Positions 53,277-63,440 of a DNA stretch of 64,000 bases are shown here, piece after piece; the stretch's first letter is position 1, and each line of letters starts with the position of its first letter. The notes under the pieces are model-generated. The model made no database searches, was not told the DNA's origin, and saw nothing but the letters and a program-made list of their open reading frames with translations. Position numbers and translations under genes: made by a program. The stretch lies in NCBI RefSeq assembly GCF_010728925.1, contig NZ_AP022608.1, positions 3,596,001-3,660,000 on the forward strand. Reading direction: 5' to 3'. Source of the DNA: Mycolicibacterium gadium (GTDB taxonomy: Bacteria; Actinomycetota; Actinomycetes; Mycobacteriales; Mycobacteriaceae).

Positions 53277-54502
53277 CATTTAAGAGCGTTGAGACGAGCG
53301 ATCTGCTCCTCGACCCGTACGACTACGACTTCCACGAAGACCCGTATCCGTACTACAAGCGGCTACGCGACGAAGCTCCGCTCTATCACAACCCCGACTT
53401 GGGCTTCTGGGCGTTGTCGCGGCACGCCGACGTGCTGGCCGGATTCCGCAACAGCACCACGCTCTCCAACAAGTTCGGGGTGTCGTTGGATCCCGCGTCG
53501 CGCGGTCCACACGCGTCTAAGACCATGTCGTTTCTGGCGATGGACGATCCGGCGCACTTACGGCTGCGCACCCTGGTGTCCAAGGGCTTCACGCCGCGTC
53601 GCATCCGGGAGCTGGAACCGCGGGTCACCGAGATCGCGACCCAGCATCTCGACACGATGCTGGAGAAGGCGCGCTCCTCTCCTTCGGAGACCGTCGATTA
53701 CGTCAACGAATTCGCGGGCAAGCTCCCGATGGACGTCATTTCCGAGCTGATGGGCGTGCCCGTCGAGGACCGCGATGAGGTTCGGGCGTGGGCCGACGGT
53801 GTAATGCACCGCGACGAAGGCGTGACCGACGTGCCGCCCGCAGCCATCGAGGCGTCGCTCAACCTGATCGTCTACTACCAGGAGATGGTCGCCCAGCGCC
53901 GCAGCCAGCTCACCGACGATCTGACGTCGGCTTTGCTCGAGGCGGAGATCGACGGCGACCGCCTCACCGACGACGAGATCCTCGGTTTCATGTTCCTGAT
54001 GGTGATCGCCGGCAACGAGACGACCACCAAACTGCTTGCCAACGCGGCGTTCTGGGGCCACAAGAACCCCGATCAGCTGGCGCCGATCTACACCGATCTC
54101 GACCGCATACCGCTGTGGGTCGAAGAGACGCTTCGATACGACACCTCGAGCCAGATACTGGCCCGCACCGTCGAGGGCGAACTGACGATCTACGACACGA
54201 CCATCCCCGACGGTGACGTGCTGCTGCTGCTTCCCGGCTCCGCCCACCGCGACGAGCGCGCCTTCGAGAACCCCGACGACTTCATCGTCGGCCGCGAGAT
54301 CGGGGCCAAACTCCAGAGCTTCGGCAGCGGTGCCCACTTCTGCCTCGGTGCACACCTCGCCAGGATGGAAGCCCGAGTCGCGCTGACCGAAATGTTCAAG
54401 CGAATCCGCGGATTCGAAGTCGACGAGGCCAACGCCGTCCGCGTCCACTCCAGCAATGTCCGCGGGTTCGCCCACCTACCCATGACCCTCGAGATCAACT
54501 GA
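53273..54502 (+). CDS. cyp123: cytochrome P450 CYP123
   Basis: A 409-residue P450, counterpart of Rv0766c in the same position. The I-helix is MVIAGNETTTKLL and the heme loop FGSGAHFCLGAHLARMEA provides the Cys ligand. The K-helix ExxR is WVEETLRYDTSS. The natural substrate is not established. It overlaps the TetR stop and is followed after 11 bp by the SDR gene, so it belongs to the cyp51 operon and can use the ferredoxin encoded there. Confidence 0.92.
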   Translation: MTFKSVETSDLLLDPYDYDFHEDPYPYYKRLRDEAPLYHNPDLGFWALSRHADVLAGFRNSTTLSNKFGVSLDPASRGPHASKTMSFLAMDDPAHLRLRTLVSKGFTPRRIRELEPRVTEIATQHLDTMLEKARSSPSETVDYVNEFAGKLPMDVISELMGVPVEDRDEVRAWADGVMHRDEGVTDVPPAAIEASLNLIVYYQEMVAQRRSQLTDDLTSALLEAEIDGDRLTDDEILGFMFLMVIAGNETTTKLLANAAFWGHKNPDQLAPIYTDLDRIPLWVEETLRYDTSSQILARTVEGELTIYDTTIPDGDVLLLLPGSAHRDERAFENPDDFIVGREIGAKLQSFGSGAHFCLGAHLARMEARVALTEMFKRIRGFEVDEANAVRVHSSNVRGFAHLPMTLEIN

Positions 54503-54513
54503 AGGCCAACAGG

Positions 54514-55337
54514 ATGCCACGTTTTGCACCACTTCCCGACCGCCGACCGGTCATCGTCGCAGGAGCGTCGGCGGGCATCGGTGAAGCCACCGCGATCGAG
54601 CTGGCGTCGCGCGGCTTCCCCGTCGCGCTCGGCGCCCGTCGGGTGGAGAAGCTCCACGACCTCGTCGGCAAGATCAACGCCGAAGGCGGTGAGGCCGTGG
54701 GCTTCCACCTCGACGTCACCGACCCCAACTCGGTGAAATCGTTCGTAGCCAACGCCGTTGATGCACTCGGCGAGATCGAGGTACTGGTCGCGGGCGCCGG
54801 CGACACCTACTTCGGCAAGCTGGCCGAGATCAGCACCGACGAATTCGACTCGCAGCTGCAGATTCATCTCATCGGAGCCAACCGGTTGGCGACGGCGGTG
54901 CTGCCGGGCATGCTCGAACGTCAGCGCGGCGACCTGATCTTCGTCGGCTCCGACGTCGCACTGCGCCAGCGCCCCCACATGGGCGCCTACGGGGCGGCCA
55001 AGGCTGCGCTGGTCGCGATGGTGACGAACTTCCAGATGGAGCTCGAGGGCACCGGTGTCCGCGCGTCGATCGTGCATCCGGGACCGACCAAGACAAGCAT
55101 GGGCTGGAGCCTGCCTGCCGAGAAGATCGGTCCAGCACTTGAGGATTGGGCGAAGTGGGGGCAGGCCAGACACGACTACTTCCTACGGGCTTCCGATCTC
55201 GCGCGGGCGATCACCTTCGTCGCAGAGACGCCGCGCGGCGGCTTCATCGCGAGCATGGAACTTCAGCCCGAAGCCCCGTTGGCCAACGCACCGGCAGAGC
55301 GTCAGAAGCTGGTCTTGAACGAGGAGAACTTGAACAC

Positions 55338-55341
<4 letters not shown>
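54514..55341 (+). CDS. SDR-family oxidoreductase (Rv0765c type)
   Basis: A 275-residue SDR, the same length as Rv0765c. The cofactor motif is AGASAGIGEATAIELASRG, VLVAGAGDTYFG replaces the usual NNAG, Ser lies in VGSDVALRQ and the Tyr-x-x-x-Lys is YGAAKAALVAM. Located between cyp123 and cyp51, it may act on the products of these P450s (for example a sterol keto or hydroxyl group); this is inference from context. Its stop overlaps the cyp51 ATG (ATGA). Confidence 0.89.
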
Positions 55342-56908
<1,567 letters not shown>

Positions 56909-56910
56909 CA

Positions 56911-57450
56911 ATGGCGTCACGTGAAGAACTCGACGACTGGGTAGCCCGGTGGCTCAAGGCCAATCAGGACTGCGAAAAGGCAGGCGACTGGAAGCCCCTC
57001 GCCGACTTCTATACCGACGACGCGACCTACGGCTGGAACATCGGGCCGAAGGAAGACGTGATGTGTATCGGTAAGGACGAGATTCGCGACGTCGCACTCG
57101 GCCTCGAGATGGAGGGCCTGGAGAACTGGGTGTACGAGTACCAGAAGGTGCTCGTAGACGAGAAGCAGAACGAGATCGTCGGGTTCTGGAAGCAAATCGT
57201 GAACAAGTCTGACGGCACGCAGGACGAGATTTACGGCATCGGCGGCAGCTGGTTCCGGCTCGACAGCAACCTCATGATCGAGTGGCAGCGCGACTTCTTC
57301 GACTTCGGTCACGTCGCCTATATGTTTGGCAAGCTCATCGAATCCGGCGACCTCAGCGACGGGATGCAGAAGCGTATCGAGCGATCCATGGCGGGCGAGA
57401 AGCTGCCTGGCTACTACCCTCTCGGCCAGGCTCCAGCAAAAATCTGGTAG
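56911..57450 (+). CDS. NTF2/SnoaL-like protein, Rv0762c type
   Basis: A 179-residue protein with an NTF2-like fold: helical REELDDWVARWLKANQDCEKAGDW start, FYTDDATYGWNIGP, and beta-strands ending IEWQRDFFDFGHVAYMFGKLIESG. It is close to Rv0762c (181 residues). NTF2-like proteins can be cyclases, isomerases or hydratases of steroid-like substrates, so a role with the sterol P450 is possible. It is the last gene of the operon; a hairpin follows. Confidence 0.8.
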   Translation: MASREELDDWVARWLKANQDCEKAGDWKPLADFYTDDATYGWNIGPKEDVMCIGKDEIRDVALGLEMEGLENWVYEYQKVLVDEKQNEIVGFWKQIVNKSDGTQDEIYGIGGSWFRLDSNLMIEWQRDFFDFGHVAYMFGKLIESGDLSDGMQKRIERSMAGEKLPGYYPLGQAPAKIW

Positions 57451-57457
57451 CTCCCGG

Positions 57458-57473
57458 CCAAGCGGTTGCTTGG
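57458..57473 (+). terminator. hairpin after the cyp51 operon
   Basis: CCAAGC (57458-57463) and its complement GCTTGG (57468-57473) form a 6-bp stem with loop GGTT, 8 bp after the last stop of the operon. It is followed by a G-rich rather than U-rich stretch. The adhB gene starts 68 bp later with its own -10 box (TAGTCT, 57505-57510) and a GGAAGG ribosome-binding site. Confidence 0.45.
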
Positions 57474-57541
57474 GGGCGCGTGTGACGCACCTAACTAATG
57501 GCTCTAGTCTGGCCTCACAGGCTCTAACGGAAGGCGTACGG

Positions 57542-58672
57542 ATGAAGACAAAGGGCGCTCTCATCTATGAGTTCAACCAGCCGTGGTCGATCGAAGAGAT
57601 CGAGATCGGCGACCCCGTCAAGGACGAGGTCAAGATTCAGATGGAAGCGTCGGGGATGTGCCACTCCGACCACCACCTGGTCACCGGCGATATCCCGATG
57701 GCCGGATTCCCCGTGCTGGGCGGCCACGAGGGCGCAGGCATCGTCACCGAGGTCGGCCCCGGCGTCGAGAACGTCGCCGTCGGCGATCACGTGGTGCTCT
57801 CCTTCATCCCCTCGTGTGGTGAGTGTTCGACCTGTCAAAGCGGCCAGCGCAACCTGTGCGACCTGGGTGCGCTGCTGCTCACGGGGACCGCGGTGTCCGA
57901 CGGCACCAACCGGGTGCATACCGCCGACGGCAAGCCGGTCATCCCGATGACCCTGCTCGGCACCTTCAGCCCGTACATGGTCGTGCACAAGAGCTCGGTC
58001 GTGAAGATCGATCCGTCCATCCCGTTCGAGGTGGCCTGCCTCGTCGGCTGTGGAGTGACCACCGGCTACGGCTCGGCCACCCGCAGCGCGGATATCCGTC
58101 CGGGTGAGGACGTGGCCATCTTCGGAATCGGCGGCGTCGGCATGGGCGCATTGCAGGGTGCGGTGAACGCGGGCGCACGCAACATCTTCGCGATCGATCC
58201 GGTCGAGTGGAAACGCGACCAGGCGCTGAAGTTCGGTGCGACGCATGTCTACCCGGACGTCTTCTCCGCAATGGCCGGCATCGCCGAGGTCACCGCAGGC
58301 GGCATGGCGCGCAAGACGATCATCACGACCGGTGAGCTCAAGGGCGAGGACATCGACAACTACCTCAACTGCACCTCCAAGGGTGGCACCTGCGTGGTGA
58401 CGGCAGTCGCCAACATGGCCGAGATGGATGTGAAGCTGAACCTGGCCTTGCTGACTCTGATGCAGAAGAGGCTGCAGGGCACCATCTTCGGTGGCGGCAA
58501 CCCGCACTACGACATTCCGCAGCTGCTGTCGATGTACAAGGCGGGCAAACTCAACCTCGACGACATGGTCACCCGGCAGTACAAGCTGGAGCAGATCAAC
58601 GACGGCTATCAGGACATGCTGCAGGGCCGCAACATCCGCGGCGTCATCCGGTACACCGACGAAGACCGGTAA
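57542..58672 (+). CDS. adhB: zinc-type (MDR family) alcohol dehydrogenase AdhB
   Basis: A 376-residue medium-chain dehydrogenase, counterpart of Rv0761c. The catalytic zinc ligands are in GMCHSDHH and GGHEGAGI. The structural zinc loop is CGECSTCQSGQRNLC. The Rossmann motif is IFGIGGVGMGALQG. This subfamily often keeps NAD tightly bound and needs an artificial acceptor such as NDMA; the true substrate is unknown. The first gene of a three-gene run with a KSI-like protein and an SDR. Confidence 0.92.
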   Translation: MKTKGALIYEFNQPWSIEEIEIGDPVKDEVKIQMEASGMCHSDHHLVTGDIPMAGFPVLGGHEGAGIVTEVGPGVENVAVGDHVVLSFIPSCGECSTCQSGQRNLCDLGALLLTGTAVSDGTNRVHTADGKPVIPMTLLGTFSPYMVVHKSSVVKIDPSIPFEVACLVGCGVTTGYGSATRSADIRPGEDVAIFGIGGVGMGALQGAVNAGARNIFAIDPVEWKRDQALKFGATHVYPDVFSAMAGIAEVTAGGMARKTIITTGELKGEDIDNYLNCTSKGGTCVVTAVANMAEMDVKLNLALLTLMQKRLQGTIFGGGNPHYDIPQLLSMYKAGKLNLDDMVTRQYKLEQINDGYQDMLQGRNIRGVIRYTDEDR

Positions 58673-58677
58673 TCGCC

Positions 58678-59121
58678 ATGTCCGACAGCACGATTGACAC
58701 AGTCGAGAAATCGCCGGTCGTCACCGCGTCCGAGTCGTCGTGGCGATGCGTGCAGGCAGGCGACAAGGACGGCTGGCTGGCGTTGATGACCGACGACATC
58801 GTCATCGAAGACCCGATTGGTCCTTCGGTGACGAATCCCGACGGCAACGGTGTGCGCGGCAAGGCGGCGGTCGGCGAGTTCTTCGACACCAACATCGGAC
58901 CGAACAAGCTGACCGTCACCCGCGAGGCGACGTTCCCGTCCAGCTCTCCGAACGAGATCGCGTACATCCTGGTGCTGCGCACCCTGTTCCCGAACGGCTT
59001 CACCGCCACCGTGCGCGGCGTGTTCACCTATAAGGTCGACGATGCCGGGCTGATCACCAACCTGCGCGGGTACTGGAACATGGACGCGATGGAATTCGGG
59101 CAGGAGGAAGGCGGCGATTAG
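58678..59121 (+). CDS. ketosteroid isomerase-fold protein, Rv0760c type
   Basis: A 147-residue protein of the delta-5-3-ketosteroid isomerase/NTF2 fold, counterpart of Rv0760c (structure known, steroid-binding). SWRCVQAGDKDGWLALMTDDIVIEDPIG holds the likely catalytic Asp region, and TNLRGYWNMDAMEFG ends the fold. Rv0760c binds steroids but is a poor isomerase, so the role is open. It starts 5 bp after adhB. Its stop TAG overlaps the apparent ATT start of the SDR gene. Confidence 0.87.
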   Translation: MSDSTIDTVEKSPVVTASESSWRCVQAGDKDGWLALMTDDIVIEDPIGPSVTNPDGNGVRGKAAVGEFFDTNIGPNKLTVTREATFPSSSPNEIAYILVLRTLFPNGFTATVRGVFTYKVDDAGLITNLRGYWNMDAMEFGQEEGGD

Positions 59122-59977
59122 CCGTCCCCTTGCCGGCCGCGGCGCCGTCGTCGTCGGCGGCACCCGCGGCATCGGGCTCGCCGTGGCGCAACTGCTCGCC
59201 GAACAGGGCGCCGGAGTGGTGCTCAACGGGCGCGACCCCGATACCGCGAAACAGGCCGCCGAAGGCATACCCGGTGCGGTGGCTCATCCCGGCTCACCCG
59301 CCAACCCTGAGGTCGCCGATGTACTGATCGACAGGTGCGTCGACGAGTTCGGCAGCATTGACATCCTGGTGAACTGCGCGGGCACACCGGGATTGGCCGC
59401 CGAGTCGATTCTGCGCGTCACCAGCGAGCTGTTCCGTGATCTCATCGACGCGCACCTGATGACCACGTTCGAGACCTGCCGGGCCGCGGCGCCGAAAATG
59501 GTCGCCAACGGTGGTGGTTCGATCATCAACACGAGTTCGTTCGCCTACCTCGGTGACTACGGCGGCACCGGCTATCCGGCGGGCAAGGGCGGCGTCAACG
59601 GGCTGACGTTGGCGATCGCCGCGGAGCTGAGGGAACACGGTGTGCGAGCGAATGTGGTGTGCCCCGGCGCGAAGACGCGGCTGTCGACGGGCGGGGAGTA
59701 CGAATCCCACATCGCCGAACTGAACCGTCGCGGCCTGTTGGACGACGTCAGCACGCAGGCCGCGCTGGACGCGCCCCCGGCCGAGTACGCCGCACCGGCC
59801 TACGCCTATCTCGCCGGTGATCTCGCCAAGGATGTGACGGGCCAGATCTTCATCGCCGCAGGCGGTTTCATCGGACGTTTCGACCGTCAGACACCGGCGA
59901 TCATCGGTTACCGCGACCACAGTGACTCGCCGCCATGGTCAATGGCAGAGCTTCACCAGATGCTGCGAGACAGCTAG
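59117..59977 (+). CDS. SDR-family oxidoreductase with apparent ATT start
   Basis: A classical SDR of 286 residues if read from ATT 59117. The frame has no ATG, GTG, TTG or CTG between the preceding in-frame stop (59051) and GTG 59183. A start at 59183 would delete most of the cofactor motif GGTRGIGLAVAQLLAEQG, so a start upstream is required. ATT 59117 has a strong AGGAGGAAGG site about 6 bp upstream and overlaps the previous stop (ATTAG), so it is the best candidate. Further motifs: NCAGTPG, the Ser of NTSSFAYLG and YPAGKGGV (Tyr-x-x-x-Lys), TGQIFIAAGGF. It may also be a base error. Confidence 0.82.
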   Translation: MSRPLAGRGAVVVGGTRGIGLAVAQLLAEQGAGVVLNGRDPDTAKQAAEGIPGAVAHPGSPANPEVADVLIDRCVDEFGSIDILVNCAGTPGLAAESILRVTSELFRDLIDAHLMTTFETCRAAAPKMVANGGGSIINTSSFAYLGDYGGTGYPAGKGGVNGLTLAIAAELREHGVRANVVCPGAKTRLSTGGEYESHIAELNRRGLLDDVSTQAALDAPPAEYAAPAYAYLAGDLAKDVTGQIFIAAGGFIGRFDRQTPAIIGYRDHSDSPPWSMAELHQMLRDS

Positions 59978-60052
59978 AACGGCGGAGGACGATTCCGTTC
60001 GGCGACAAATGGGTCGTTGAGTCGGCGTTCGGCTGCGATGGCTTTCGCGCGG

Positions 60053-61429
60053 TTATACGCGCGTGTGGCGACGCTTGGGCATCATCGCGCCGCGATCACC
60101 GGTCGATTGGGCGATCGTGCGTGGCTCGGGCAAAGCGAGTTTTCCAGTCGACCGGCAGAGGCTCGCAAAGAGTTCGGCGCTTCCGGGTCTGGTGATGTAC
60201 GTGTGCCCGGTAGGCGCCGTCCATACGACGTTGCCGTCGGGCAATTGTTGATCAAGCCAACCACAAAAGGTTTTCAACAGGTGGTGAAACCTGCACAAGC
60301 ACTTCAGGTTTGACGCATGAGTCGGCCCCAGCGGATACGGCACGGTATGGTCCAGATCGCAGACGTCGGCCGGCTTGTCACAGCCGGGCCAGCGACACGT
60401 CAGATCCCGGCAACGCACGAACGCGGCCAGTCCGGCCGAGGGGCGATAGCGCGTCTCAGGTGAAGCGTCGACACCGGGATGACGAACCTGGCGCGAGGTA
60501 GCCCGTTCGAGTGTCGCGGCAAGGAGCGAGCTGGGCAGAATCCCTCCGCCGATGACGAATGCGGGAGCGGTGTCAGTGGCGGATGCGACCTGAGCCGCGG
60601 ACACGGTATCGGCGTCGGCAATCACATGGACCACCGTGGACGTCGGCGAGGTGCGTCTACGTCCGGCCGCCGCACATTCAGCGTCACCGCATTGGCAGGC
60701 CAGTTCGGTGAGGCCGTCGGCCAGCGCCGTCAACGCCTCGCTACGACGTTCACCGAGGGTCCGCGGGTCGGCGTCACACACGCTGCCGGCGATTTCGTTG
60801 ACCCGCTGTTCGAGCACCTTGGCATCCCCGGTCAACAGCCGAGCCCACATGCTGGTGCACCCCGCTTCGTCGGACGGCGAGCCGAACGTCACGTCACGGT
60901 ACTGACTGCTATCGCGGCTGCGCCGCAGCGCGCCCGGGTCGAATCGTTCGACGAGGGCGTCGATGGCTTGTTCGGTCTTCTTCGCCGACAAGGGTCCCCA
61001 CGTGACGACCTGCTCGGCGAGCGCGGCGTCCACGTTCGCCATCGCGTCGGGATCCTCGATCAGATAGGTGCGCCACACGATGGCGCGCACCAGCAGGTCG
61101 CTGATCGACCCACTGTGAAATAGCTCGGCCACCTTTGGCAGGCGGTCGCGCAGGGCGACACCGCGATGAGTCAGATGCAACGCCATACCGGTGCTGACAT
61201 TCAAGGCGGCGGCCAGTTCGGCGGCCACACCAGCTTCGGGGTCAACCCACCAGAGCTCACGCTCGCCGGCGTCCAAACCGGTTCGTCGGACGAAGATCTC
61301 GGCCATCGCGGCCTGCTTGCGCGCGCACGCCGCCGCCTCGACACGGCCCCAGCCACCGGCGGCATCGATCAGCGCCGCATCACTCAGCGCGGCGACTTCG
61401 CCGATTTCAGGCAGGGAACCATCGAACAT
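60053..61429 (-). CDS. 13E12-repeat family DUF222/HNH endonuclease-like protein
   Basis: A 458-residue protein of the mycobacterial 13E12 (REP13E12) family: DUF222 over about residues 20-320, then an HNH domain with CRWPGCDKPADVCDLDHTVPYP (Cys pairs and DHT) and CLCRFHHLLKT. These genes are present in many copies and are treated as repetitive, possibly mobile elements with homing-type nuclease features, although no function is proven. The ATG at 61429 (MFDGSLPEIGEV) is chosen. It sits convergent with the SDR gene (75 bp apart) in a place where H37Rv has no such gene. Confidence 0.85.
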   Translation of the reverse strand: MFDGSLPEIGEVAALSDAALIDAAGGWGRVEAAACARKQAAMAEIFVRRTGLDAGERELWWVDPEAGVAAELAAALNVSTGMALHLTHRGVALRDRLPKVAELFHSGSISDLLVRAIVWRTYLIEDPDAMANVDAALAEQVVTWGPLSAKKTEQAIDALVERFDPGALRRSRDSSQYRDVTFGSPSDEAGCTSMWARLLTGDAKVLEQRVNEIAGSVCDADPRTLGERRSEALTALADGLTELACQCGDAECAAAGRRRTSPTSTVVHVIADADTVSAAQVASATDTAPAFVIGGGILPSSLLAATLERATSRQVRHPGVDASPETRYRPSAGLAAFVRCRDLTCRWPGCDKPADVCDLDHTVPYPLGPTHASNLKCLCRFHHLLKTFCGWLDQQLPDGNVVWTAPTGHTYITRPGSAELFASLCRSTGKLALPEPRTIAQSTGDRGAMMPKRRHTRV

Positions 61430-61587
61430 GTCTGAACCGTATAGGCGGCACCCGACAGCACAGACACGCCATTTTGTTCTCAGCACCGACCTGTGGATAA
61501 ATTGCCGATTGGGGACAACTGGGGGGACGAGACTGCCGACGCCACCCCCGTCGCGCCCGGGGCCTGCCCCCTGGAATGCTGTCGGAC

Positions 61588-61992
61588 ATGGCGAGCGTGT
61601 TCACCAAGATCATCAACGGAGAGCTACCCGGTCGATTCGTCTACGAGGACGACGACATCGTCGCATTCCTGACGATTGCGCCCATCACCGTCGGCCACAC
61701 GCTGGTGGTGCCGCGCGCGGAGATCGACAACTGGCAGGACGTCGAGCCCGCGGTGTTCGCCCGCGTGATGGAGGTGTCGCAGCTGATCGGCAAGGCCGTC
61801 GTCAAGGCCTTCCCCGCTGAACGTGCGGGCGTGATCATCGCCGGCCTGGAGGTGCCGCACCTCCACGTCCACGTCTTCCCCACGAACAACCTCGCGGACT
61901 TCGGTTTCGCGAACGCCGACCAGAACCCGTCGCCGCAATCCCTCGACGACGCTCAGGCGAAAATCAAGGCCGCGCTGGCCGAATTGCGCTGA
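61588..61992 (+). CDS. HIT-family nucleotide-binding protein (Rv0759c type)
   Basis: A 134-residue histidine-triad hydrolase. The triad is HLHVHVFP near residues 95-102; the N-terminal [20 protein letters not shown] and [16 protein letters not shown] are typical. The family cleaves nucleoside phosphoramidates or dinucleoside polyphosphates; the partner substrate is unknown. The ATG at 61588 is preferred (MASVFTKI). It is convergent with phoR, with 3 bp between the stops. Confidence 0.92.
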   Translation: MASVFTKIINGELPGRFVYEDDDIVAFLTIAPITVGHTLVVPRAEIDNWQDVEPAVFARVMEVSQLIGKAVVKAFPAERAGVIIAGLEVPHLHVHVFPTNNLADFGFANADQNPSPQSLDDAQAKIKAALAELR

Positions 61993-61995
61993 GGC

Positions 61996-63429
61996 TCAAC
62001 CGACATGGGCGGGCACGTCGGCGATCCGCGGTAGCTCGACCCTGAACCGGCAGCCCTTTCCCGGCGCGGTGGCGACGCTGACCGAGCCGCCGTGCGCGTA
62101 TACGAGCGAGTCGACGATCGAGAGCCCGAGCCCGGTCCCGCCGCTGGCCCGCGCGCGAGACGAGTCGGCGCGGTAGAACCGCTCGAAGACGCGCTGCGCA
62201 TCCTCCACGCTCATCCCCGGACCCTTGTCGCACACCTCGATCACCGCGGTGTCGTCGTCCGTCCCCACCCGCACCGTCACGTCGGCGGTGTCCGGGGTGT
62301 GCTGCAGCGCGTTGGTCATCAGGTTGGAGAGCACCTGCCGCAGTCGCGGCTCGTCACCGAGCACCTCGGGAGTTCCCGGCCCGTCGAACACCTCCATGGT
62401 GATGGTGCGTTTCGGCGCGATCGAGCGCGCATCGTGCACGGCATCGCTCGCCAGCACGAGCAGGTCGACCCTGCGCCGATCCAGCGGGCGCTGCGCATCG
62501 AGCCTCGCGAGCAGCAGCAGATCCTCGACCAGCAGACCCATCCGGCTCGATTCGCTTTCGATCCGGCTCATCAGCATCTCGACGTCGTTGGCTGCGCCCT
62601 GCCGGTACAACTCGGCGAAACCCCGGATGGTGGTCAACGGCGTGCGCAACTCATGGCTGGCATCGGTGATGAACCGTCGCATCCGCTCCTCCGACCCGCG
62701 CGCCTTCTCCGCGGACGACTCCGATGCCGCCATCGCACTCTGTATCTGAGCGAGCATCCCGTTGAGCGCCAACGACAATCGGCCGACCTCGGTGCGGGGA
62801 TCACGTTCTGGAACCCGGCGGTCGAGCTGACCCGCCGCAATCGCCGCGGCGGTCCGTTCGACTTCTGCGAGCGGGCGCAGGCTCCGATGCACGACGGCAT
62901 AGCTGGCCACCCCGAGCACCAACAGCACCGCCAAGCCGATGCCGAGTTGCGCGTACGTCAGGGCCCGCACCGTCGTCTGGACGTCGGACAGGTCGATGGC
63001 CACGGTGGTGAGCTCTCCCTGCGGCCCGCGCACCGTCATCGCGCGCCATTCGACGCCGGAGTCGCCGACCGAGCCAATGGTCACCGGGACCGGCCCGACG
63101 TCGTTGTCGTCAGGGAGCGCCGGTTCGGCGTCGCGGTCGTTGACCGCCATCCAGATGTTTCCGTCGGGACCGATGCCCCGGACGTAGAAGTTCGACGGCG
63201 GCCGCGCGGGATTGGGTCCCTCCATGGGCAGCGCGGGCTGGTGCCGGGGAGCTTGCGCCCAGCTGCGGGAGGCGTCGAGCAGTTCCTGGTCGACGCGGTT
63301 GCTCAGCGTGTGGCGCAGGATCGAGGTGACCGCGACGTCGGCGGCGAGCAAACCGCACGCCACCAGCACGAGAGTGGCGGCCACGAGCCCAACCCGCAGC
63401 GGGATGCCACGTCCGCTCAGTGCGCCCAC
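61996..63429 (-). CDS. phoR: two-component sensor histidine kinase PhoR
   Basis: A 477-residue membrane kinase, partner of PhoP. TM1 is at about residues 12-35 (RVGLVAATLVLVACGLL), a sensor region of about 125 residues follows, and TM2 lies at about 161-181. A HAMP domain (183-235), the H-box FITDASHELRTP with His259, and the ATPase boxes (NLMTNALQH, DKGPGMS, GGTGLGLSIV) complete it. It corresponds to Rv0758 (485 residues). The GTG at 63429 lies 11 bp after the phoP stop, with a G-rich site before it. The N-terminus may start a few codons differently. Confidence 0.94.
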   Translation of the reverse strand: MGALSGRGIPLRVGLVAATLVLVACGLLAADVAVTSILRHTLSNRVDQELLDASRSWAQAPRHQPALPMEGPNPARPPSNFYVRGIGPDGNIWMAVNDRDAEPALPDDNDVGPVPVTIGSVGDSGVEWRAMTVRGPQGELTTVAIDLSDVQTTVRALTYAQLGIGLAVLLVLGVASYAVVHRSLRPLAEVERTAAAIAAGQLDRRVPERDPRTEVGRLSLALNGMLAQIQSAMAASESSAEKARGSEERMRRFITDASHELRTPLTTIRGFAELYRQGAANDVEMLMSRIESESSRMGLLVEDLLLLARLDAQRPLDRRRVDLLVLASDAVHDARSIAPKRTITMEVFDGPGTPEVLGDEPRLRQVLSNLMTNALQHTPDTADVTVRVGTDDDTAVIEVCDKGPGMSVEDAQRVFERFYRADSSRARASGGTGLGLSIVDSLVYAHGGSVSVATAPGKGCRFRVELPRIADVPAHVG

Positions 63430-63440
63430 ACCCCCATTGT

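Noticed and set aside
53558..54475. Minus-strand frame opposite cyp123
   Set aside because: Shadow frame without domain; cyp123 is clear.
59183..59977. Start of the SDR at GTG 59183
   Set aside because: It would remove most of the cofactor-binding motif present immediately upstream in the same frame.
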